Shown here one piece after another: positions 58,865 through 64,000 of a DNA stretch of 64,000 bases. Location of the stretch: positions 40,980 to 104,979 of the forward strand of contig NZ_BMMX01000004.1 of the NCBI RefSeq assembly GCF_014646155.1. Direction: 5' to 3'. A model generated the notes under the pieces. The model made no database searches. It was not told the DNA's origin and saw nothing but the letters and a program-made list of their open reading frames with translations. Both the position numbers and the translations under genes were made by a program. Within the stretch, counting starts at the first letter, position 1, and the number at the start of each line of letters is the position of its first letter. The DNA is from Mangrovihabitans endophyticus (lineage in GTDB: Bacteria > Actinomycetota > Actinomycetes > Mycobacteriales > Micromonosporaceae).

Positions 58865-60521
58865 GGGGCCGGCCATCGAGCCGCTGCTGGCCCAGGTCCG
58901 GGATGAGTACGGTGCCGGGGTTCGGATCATCTCGGCGGACAAGGTGCGCACCGGCGGCATCGGGGGCTTCTTCGCGAAGCAGCATTACGAGCTGTCCGTG
59001 GAGGTGCCGGATCCGGGCGAGGAACGGAAGGCGCCACCGCGCAAGCCGGCGAGCCGCCCCGTGGCGCCCGGGGCCGCGGCGGCCCGGGGCGCGGCCTCCG
59101 GGCCCAGCTCGCTGGAACAGTTGCTGGAACGTGCCGAGTCCCGTGATCGGATCGCCCCCGAGGAGCGACCGGCCGTCGGCAACGGACGGCCGGGACTCGC
59201 CACGCCGCCGCCGTCCGGGATGCCGGAACCGGCCCGCTCCGGTGCGGGACCGCGGCACGGTGCGGGACCGCGGCTGTCCGGGGCGCCGGAGTTGCAGTCC
59301 AGCCGGGAAGCCGGCATGCGGGACGCGGAAGCCGCGGCGGACGACAACGAGCTCAACGGGTTGGCCGAGATCGGCGAGCCCGCTGGCCACCCGCGCATCG
59401 CGGACCCCGGAGCGGCCTTCGCCGAGCTGATGGCCGGCCTGGACACGGCCAACCAGATCGCCACCGCGGGATCGATCCGGTCCGCGCCGCGGCCCGCGGA
59501 CACCTCGGAACGCGACGATGTGCCGACGGTACGTCCGTTCCGTCCCGCCCAGGCCACCGGCTCCCCGGTCAACGGCGAGAAGGGGCGCGGCCTCTCGCCG
59601 GTGCCGAGCCTGGCGGACCTGATGGGCGGACTGGGTGTGAGTGAGGACGACATCCCGCCGTTCCAGCCGCAGAAGCCGTTGCCGACACCGGCCCGGTCGG
59701 CCGCCGCCGCGTACGGGCTGCGGACTCCGCCGCCGGCCGCCCCCACGTCGCCGGCCCGCCCTGGGTCGGCGGACCTGGCGGTGCCGGAACCGGCGGCGCA
59801 GGTTCCGGCGCTGCGCCCGACGCCGTCCGACTCGGTCATCACCAACCTGATCTCGGTGGGCATGCCGGAGACCATGGCCGAGCAGATCACCGGCGGCGAC
59901 ACGTACGCCGCGGTGCTGACCGCAATGGCCGCGCGCCCGGCCGCACCCGGCATCCCGGACGGACCGGGCGAGGTCCTGGTGCTCGCCGGCGAGCTGAGCC
60001 ACGCCGTGCCGATGGCCAAGCAACTGCTCGCCCAGGCCGGCCTCGACCAGAACCGCCTGCTGCTGGCCGGGCCGTCTGCGTCGGGCACCGGCCTGCACTC
60101 GTCGCGGATCATGCACACACCCGAGGCGGCGGCGGCGCGCGCGGAGAAGCTGCAGGCCTCGGACAAGCCGTGGATCGTGCTGATGGACACGCCGGTGGGT
60201 GCGACGAATCCGGTGGCGATCAACGACATGTGTGACGCGCTGGGCGCCACGGCGCTGTGGGCCGTGGTCGACGCCACCCGCAAGACCAACGACACCGCGC
60301 GGCATTTGCGCATGCTCGGCGAGGTGGAGGCGCTGGTGGTGCACGGCATCGAACTCACCTCGGACCCGGCCACGGTGCTCGGGCTGGATCTGCCCATCTT
60401 CTCGATGGACGGCAAACCGGCGACGCCGCACGCCTGGGCCGCGCTGCTGTGCGCGCGTATCGCCGCGGACATTGCGCCGGTGCAGGCCCCGGCCCGTCGT
60501 CAGGCCCGCTCCGCGCGATGA
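58842..60521 (+). CDS. FlhF-like protein with degenerate GTPase domain
   Basis: A 559-residue protein. Residues 1-55 match the FlhF B domain (YGAGVRIISADKVRTGGIGGFFAKQHYEL). A long low-complexity linker (60-350) leads to a C-terminal NG-like domain (about 360-545). Where FlhF and SRP GTPases have GPTGVGKTT it reads GEVLVLAGELSHAVPMAKQL, with no P-loop, while DTPVGATNP and WAVVDATRK stand at G3- and G4-like positions. GTP binding is doubtful, so it may be a regulatory or structural homologue. The GTG lies inside flhA (23-nt overlap); it is followed by a coupled small gene. Confidence 0.72.
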   Translation: MPTRVLLEGPAIEPLLAQVRDEYGAGVRIISADKVRTGGIGGFFAKQHYELSVEVPDPGEERKAPPRKPASRPVAPGAAAARGAASGPSSLEQLLERAESRDRIAPEERPAVGNGRPGLATPPPSGMPEPARSGAGPRHGAGPRLSGAPELQSSREAGMRDAEAAADDNELNGLAEIGEPAGHPRIADPGAAFAELMAGLDTANQIATAGSIRSAPRPADTSERDDVPTVRPFRPAQATGSPVNGEKGRGLSPVPSLADLMGGLGVSEDDIPPFQPQKPLPTPARSAAAAYGLRTPPPAAPTSPARPGSADLAVPEPAAQVPALRPTPSDSVITNLISVGMPETMAEQITGGDTYAAVLTAMAARPAAPGIPDGPGEVLVLAGELSHAVPMAKQLLAQAGLDQNRLLLAGPSASGTGLHSSRIMHTPEAAAARAEKLQASDKPWIVLMDTPVGATNPVAINDMCDALGATALWAVVDATRKTNDTARHLRMLGEVEALVVHGIELTSDPATVLGLDLPIFSMDGKPATPHAWAALLCARIAADIAPVQAPARRQARSAR

Positions 60522-60751
60522 TCCGGTGGTCGGTCCTCGTCTTCGCGCTGTTGATCAGTGCCCCCGGGTGGTACCGGTACGTGCTGGACGAGATCAACAT
60601 CACGGAGGCGTTGATCCGGTTCCTGATCGCGGTGCCGATCGCCGCGTTGCTGCTGGCCGGGCTGCGGTTCGTGACCGCGGGTTACGGTTCGAAGGACGAG
60701 TCCGCGACGCCGGTGACACCTACGCCGGACATATCGGACGAAAACCCCTGA
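60518..60751 (+). CDS. small two-helix membrane protein at the end of the flagellar operon
   Basis: A 77-residue protein with two hydrophobic segments (about 3-18 and 30-52) and a Thr/Pro/Asp-rich C-terminal tail. ATGA overlap with the FlhF-like gene shows translational coupling. Not recognised; it may help place the export apparatus or anchor the FlhF-like protein at the membrane. Confidence 0.6.
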   Translation: MIRWSVLVFALLISAPGWYRYVLDEINITEALIRFLIAVPIAALLLAGLRFVTAGYGSKDESATPVTPTPDISDENP

Positions 60752-60837
60752 ATGGGACTTCGAACGCACCTGATGTTCACATCTTGCTCGCGGTTTCGTA
60801 AGTTACCTCAGGTCGCTCATGGCCTACGGAGGTGATC

Positions 60838-61836
60838 GTGAACTCAGGCCGGCCCATCTTCGTCGTCGGCTGCCCACGTTCGGGCACCACGATGATGCAG
60901 CTCATGCTGCATGCCCATGCACGCATCGCGATTCCGCCGGAGACGCGTTTCGTGCTGTCCGCTTACTACCGCCGGCACCAGTTTGGAGATCTGCGGCAAG
61001 CCGAACGCCGCCGGGCCCTGGCCCGCTGGATCGTGGACCGGAAGGTGACCCGGTTCTGCGACCTCGGGCTGGACGCCGACGACATCGTCGAGCGCATCAC
61101 CGCCGGCCCCGGCACGTTGGGTGCCGCGCTGGGCACCATCTTCCAGCAGTATTCGGCACGCTTCGGCAAGCCGCGCTGGGGTGACAAGCGTCCGGCGTAC
61201 GCGCAGAACCTCGACGTGATCCTGCGGCTGTTCCCGGACGCGCAGATCATCAATGTGGTGCGCGACGGCCGGGACTGCGTGGCGTCGCTCAAGGAGATGT
61301 CCTGGCACAAGCAGGACCTCTACGGCACCGTCGCGATCTGGGCGCGGGCGATCGACGAGGCGCGCCGGGCGGCCCGCCAACTCGACTCCACACAGTGGCA
61401 CCAGTTGCGCTATGAAGACCTGGTGGCCGACCCGGAGACCCACCTGCGGGGGGTGTGCGAGTTCCTGGGCGAGGAGTACGACCCGTCCATGGCACGTCCC
61501 AACGAGGTGGCCGACGTGGCCGTGCCCAAGTTCAAGACGTGGCATGAACGCACCCACTCCGAGGTCACCACGCAGCGGGTGCAGAGCTGGCAGCAGCGGC
61601 TCACCACCGACGAGATCGGGCTGTGTGAGGCGGCACTCGGGAGCCGGCTCACCGAGTGGGGCTACGAGCTGTCCGGTGCGCCCCGGCCGCCCGTTGGCGA
61701 CCTGATGCGCTATCAGGTCGCCACGGTCAAGCATCGGGTGGCGCCGCTGCGCCGCGCGATGGCCAGCACCGGGCGGCGGGTGCGGCCCGGCCTGCCGGTG
61801 GCCCGCACTCCGGAGGAGGCCGCTCCTCAGGCCTGA
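60838..61836 (+). CDS. sulfotransferase family protein
   Basis: A 332-residue PAPS-dependent sulfotransferase-fold protein. The 5'-phosphosulfate loop is FVVGCPRSGTTMMQLML (about 8-24) and the 3'-phosphate site is in NVVRDGRDCVASLKEM near 140-150. The rest matches the large family that sulfates lipids, sugars or proteins. GTG at 60838 follows a near-perfect GGAGGTGAT ribosome-binding site. It sits at the end of the flagellar operon, so a cell-surface or flagellar substrate is plausible, though not shown. Its 3' end overlaps fliK by 10 bp. Confidence 0.85.
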   Translation: MNSGRPIFVVGCPRSGTTMMQLMLHAHARIAIPPETRFVLSAYYRRHQFGDLRQAERRRALARWIVDRKVTRFCDLGLDADDIVERITAGPGTLGAALGTIFQQYSARFGKPRWGDKRPAYAQNLDVILRLFPDAQIINVVRDGRDCVASLKEMSWHKQDLYGTVAIWARAIDEARRAARQLDSTQWHQLRYEDLVADPETHLRGVCEFLGEEYDPSMARPNEVADVAVPKFKTWHERTHSEVTTQRVQSWQQRLTTDEIGLCEAALGSRLTEWGYELSGAPRPPVGDLMRYQVATVKHRVAPLRRAMASTGRRVRPGLPVARTPEEAAPQA

Positions 61837-63797
61837 ACGTCCAACCGCCCACCCGCGTCCGCGTCGCGCCGTGCCGACGGTGCCGGCACCTCCGGCTCAG
61901 GCCCGGCGCTGCGCGGGTGGGCCGGGCGGTCGGCGGACCCGAACGGCTGACGCGCGGTCTGGTGCTGCTGCTGACCTGGTCCGTCCCGCAGGTCCAGGCT
62001 GGTGTTGCCGAATCCGGACTGCTGCAGCTCTCGGCGCAGCTCGTCCATGGCGCCGCGCAACGCGTCGTTGCCGGCGTCGGTGGAGCTGGACAGCGCGACG
62101 GTGACCGCGCCGTCGCGCACCTCCGCGACCACCTGAACCGGGCCGAGGTCGACCGGGTGCAGGTGCACGGTGAGGCGGTGGACGCCGTCGGCCTCCAGCC
62201 GCAGCGGCGCGATGTGCATGGCGACTTGGGCGGCCGGTGTCGGCGGCGGGGCCGACGACGGTGGCGGAGACGCCGGCGCCGGGGCGGCGACATTCGGCGT
62301 CGCCACGCGCGGTCCGGCGTCGGGTAGGCCGACCATGGTCGTCGGTGCGGCGTTCGTCGGTGCGGCGTTGCCGTCCGCCGCCGCTTCCGTTGCCGCAACG
62401 GTTCCGGTGGCTGCGGTTTCTGTCGCTGCCGCCGTCTCCGTGGCCGCCGCCTGCGTGTTCGCCATGGCCGCTGCCGCTACTTTCGTGGCCGCGGCGGCGG
62501 CACCCGCGCCGGTCCATCCGGGCCGCGTGACCGCATCCGGCGTCACCCGCGCGGAACCCTTGTCGAGGGACGCCACGCCGTCGGTGCCGGGACCTGCCTC
62601 GGCCGGGTCAGGCCGGTCGGCGTCGCCGTCGCCCGCACTCGTGGCGGCGTCCGTGGCGTCGATGCCGGTCGGTGTCGCTTCGGTCGCTGCGGCGCCGAGC
62701 CCGGCGGGGTTCTTCTGCGAGATGGCCGCCCCGGCCGGCGACCCGGTGGCGGGCGGCCCGGTGGTGGGAGACGCAGTGGCGGGCGACCCGGTGGTGGGAG
62801 ACGCGGTGGCTGGCGGCTCGGTGGTGGGAGACGCGGTGGTGGGAGACGCGGTGGCCGCCGAACCGGCGACAACGGCGTCCGGTGTGCTCCCGGTGCCCGA
62901 AGCTCCTGCGGTGCCCGGCGTGCCCGGCGTGCCCGGTGCGATCGGCGTGCCGGAGGCGGAGCGTTGATCCGGGTGGGCGATCTTGGGGGATGCCGCGTCG
63001 CCCGCCGGGCGGGCTGCCTCATCCGCGGTGTCAGCCGACACCGCGGCGGCGGCTGCCGCTGCCCCTGCGACGGGGGCCGCGCCGTCGGCCGTCGGCGCGC
63101 CGTCGGCGTTCGCCGTGCTCGCGGGGGTGGCGCCGTCGCGCGCCGTCCCGTTCGTCGTGATGCCGGTGCGCGTGGCGTCGGCCGACGCACCTGCCGTCGT
63201 CGTGCCCGCCTCGGCAGTGCCGGTGGCCGACGTGCCCGCCGTGGCCGTGCCGGTATCCGGCGTCGTCCCCCCGGCCGCCGCCCCATTGACGGATGTCACC
63301 CCATCGGCGGCTGCCGGTGCCGTGCCCGTCGCTGCTGCCGTCGTCGCCGTGCCCGTCGCTGCCACCCCGGCCACCGTCGCAGCACCCGATCCGGCAGTCG
63401 ATCCGGCACCCGATCCGGCAGTCGTCGCATCCGTGCTCGTCGCATCCGCGTCCGTTCCGGCGGCAGCCGCGGCCGTGTTCGGCTCATCGGCGGCATCGGC
63501 GCGGGATCGCAACCGGCGCTCGTCCGCTCGGTCCCGGAATGCTCGCTCCCGCGACAGGCGGTGCTGGGCGGCACGGTTGATCGCCGCGCGGTCGACCGTG
63601 TCGCGGTCTCGCGCGGCACGCGCCCGGGCCGTCGCGGCGTCGTCCCGCACCTGGTCGTCCGTGGTGCCGCCGCGCGACAACTCGGCGGACAGTGCCGATC
63701 CGAAGCCGTCCGCGCCGTCGTGCGAGCGCGCTGCCGACCGTCGGCCGTGGTCTGCGGCGGACGTGCGGTCCAGTCCGGTAACGCTGGGCGAACTCAT
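61827..63797 (-). CDS. fliK: flagellar hook-length control protein FliK
   Basis: A 656-residue ruler protein. The N-terminal 110 residues are charged (many Asp/Arg). Residues about 110-520 are an extremely Ala/Thr/Pro/Gly-rich low-complexity ruler region. The C-terminal FliK_C domain (about 540-630) is clear: APLRLEADGVHRLTVHLHPVDLGPVQVVAEVRDGAVTVAL and ALRGAMDELRRELQQSGF. It senses hook length and triggers the FlhB switch. Unusually, it is encoded opposite the rest of the operon. Confidence 0.88.
   Translation of the reverse strand: MSSPSVTGLDRTSAADHGRRSAARSHDGADGFGSALSAELSRGGTTDDQVRDDAATARARAARDRDTVDRAAINRAAQHRLSRERAFRDRADERRLRSRADAADEPNTAAAAAGTDADATSTDATTAGSGAGSTAGSGAATVAGVAATGTATTAAATGTAPAAADGVTSVNGAAAGGTTPDTGTATAGTSATGTAEAGTTTAGASADATRTGITTNGTARDGATPASTANADGAPTADGAAPVAGAAAAAAAVSADTADEAARPAGDAASPKIAHPDQRSASGTPIAPGTPGTPGTAGASGTGSTPDAVVAGSAATASPTTASPTTEPPATASPTTGSPATASPTTGPPATGSPAGAAISQKNPAGLGAAATEATPTGIDATDAATSAGDGDADRPDPAEAGPGTDGVASLDKGSARVTPDAVTRPGWTGAGAAAAATKVAAAAMANTQAAATETAAATETAATGTVAATEAAADGNAAPTNAAPTTMVGLPDAGPRVATPNVAAPAPASPPPSSAPPPTPAAQVAMHIAPLRLEADGVHRLTVHLHPVDLGPVQVVAEVRDGAVTVALSSSTDAGNDALRGAMDELRRELQQSGFGNTSLDLRDGPGQQQHQTARQPFGSADRPAHPRSAGPEPEVPAPSARRDADAGGRLDVQA
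62745..62865 (-). repeat. tandem repeats within the fliK ruler region
   Basis: Repeats built on gtggtgggagacgcggtgg, about 15-30 bp each, encode Ala/Ser/Pro/Thr units (SPTTGSPATASPTT). They probably change ruler length by unequal exchange. Confidence 0.7.
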
Positions 63798-63821
63798 CTG
63801 ACTGTGATCCCCTCGGGCGGG

Positions 63822-63841
63822 CTGCCGGAACTGTCCGGCAG
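63822..63841. other. short hairpin between fliK and the transglycosylase gene
   Basis: An 8-bp stem (63822-63829 with 63834-63841) and a 4-nt loop. It may be a weak terminator or mRNA element; it has no T-tract on either strand. Confidence 0.35.
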
Positions 63842-63909
63842 GCGCTTGCTCTGCTTACCGTGGCGCGCCGGCGGCGTCGCGCAGGCGCTCCATCACTTTC
63901 TGTAACTTG

Positions 63910-64000
63910 TTAGCCGCCCAGGGCGGTCCACGCCTTCTGGACCTTGGGCACGTACGCGCGGGTCTCCGCGTACGGCCGAATGCCGCCGTGGCGGTGCACC
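63910..64000 (-). CDS. lytic transglycosylase (SLT family), C-terminal fragment
   Basis: Only the last 29 codons are inside the window; the 5' part lies beyond its right edge. On the minus strand they read VHRHGGIRPYAETRAYVPKV and then QKAWTALGG before TAA. The GGIRPYAETRAYVPKV end is characteristic of SLT-domain transglycosylases, whose catalytic Glu would be outside the window. Close to flagellar genes, it may cut peptidoglycan for rod assembly. Confidence 0.65.
   Translation of the reverse strand, partial: VHRHGGIRPYAETRAYVPKVQKAWTALGG

Noticed and set aside
56801..58960. 719-codon antisense frame opposite flhA
   Set aside because: Shadow of a conserved export gene; low-complexity His/Asp/Arg translation.
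63850..63909. 12-18 codon frame (MERLRDAAGAPR) after the transglycosylase stop on the minus strand
   Set aside because: It has no ribosome-binding site or conserved pattern, and it overlaps the spacer before fliK. Too short to support without comparison.

Overview
The window is high-GC actinobacterial DNA. It best fits a motile, spore-forming member of the Micromonosporaceae, close to Actinoplanes. The basis is inference from gene content: mycothiol-linked enzymes (mycothiol synthase, an MDMPI-fold protein), a GlnR-type orphan regulator, an HbhA/DUF2516 pair, GTG/TTG starts, many leaderless TANNNT promoters, and a large flagellar and chemotaxis locus, which is rare among filamentous actinobacteria. 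No rRNA, tRNA, CRISPR array, integrase or insertion sequence was seen.

Layout. 0-9 kb: a PrsW-type membrane protease, a GroES-like protein, an AI-2E family exporter, a DinG/XPD helicase divergent from a DUF402 gene, a PLC-fold protein that seems to lack its catalytic residues, and a DUF47-Pit phosphate module. 9-18.8 kb: nutrient control, with mshD and glnR on the minus strand, an LmeA-like lipid-binding protein, a three-Cys leader peptide ahead of a thiosulfate sulfurtransferase/DUF1416 operon, a strong terminator, a PHO box and pstSCAB. 18.8-25 kb: a Nudix hydrolase, a Gfo/Idh/MocA oxidoreductase, a membrane-anchored hypothetical, a repeat-rich gap with two 70-bp inverted elements and an 8 x 29-bp tandem array, and a secreted GH127-ricin protein. 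25-38.8 kb: a DsrE protein divergent from a 34-aa membrane peptide gene through overlapping -10 boxes, nitrobindin, a saccharopine dehydrogenase-like protein, a Fur/Nur regulator, YgfZ, BKACE, asparaginase, an XRE regulator with a large operator followed by HbhA-like and DUF2516 genes, an alpha/beta hydrolase, an EI24 protein, GH1 beta-glucosidase with a LacI regulator, MDMPI and murB.

38.8-64 kb is a near-continuous motility island. An OmpR-family regulator is followed by the chemotaxis operon (cheA, cheW, an unknown gene, cheB, cheR, cheY, a CheX-like gene, a second cheY and a second divergent CheC/CheX-like gene), ended by a 19-bp-stem terminator. The flagellar operon follows: flgD, hook protein flgE, flbD, motA, motB, fliL, fliM, fliN, fliO, fliP, fliR, flhB, flhA, an FlhF-like gene, a small membrane protein and a sulfotransferase. 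fliK and the end of a lytic transglycosylase gene lie on the opposite strand. Three sigma-28-like sites, each with a 16-base spacer and a GCCGATAA-like -10 box, precede the regulator, cheA and flgD, so the island is probably transcribed by a FliA-type sigma factor. Flagellin, the FliA gene, chemoreceptors and fliQ are not in the window. The most unusual points are the FlhF homologue with no recognisable P-loop, the empty fliQ position between fliP and fliR, the second CheC/CheX-like protein, the unknown che-operon gene, the fliM leader hairpin, the 70-bp elements, and the regulatory architectures around the Cys leader peptide and the XRE gene.
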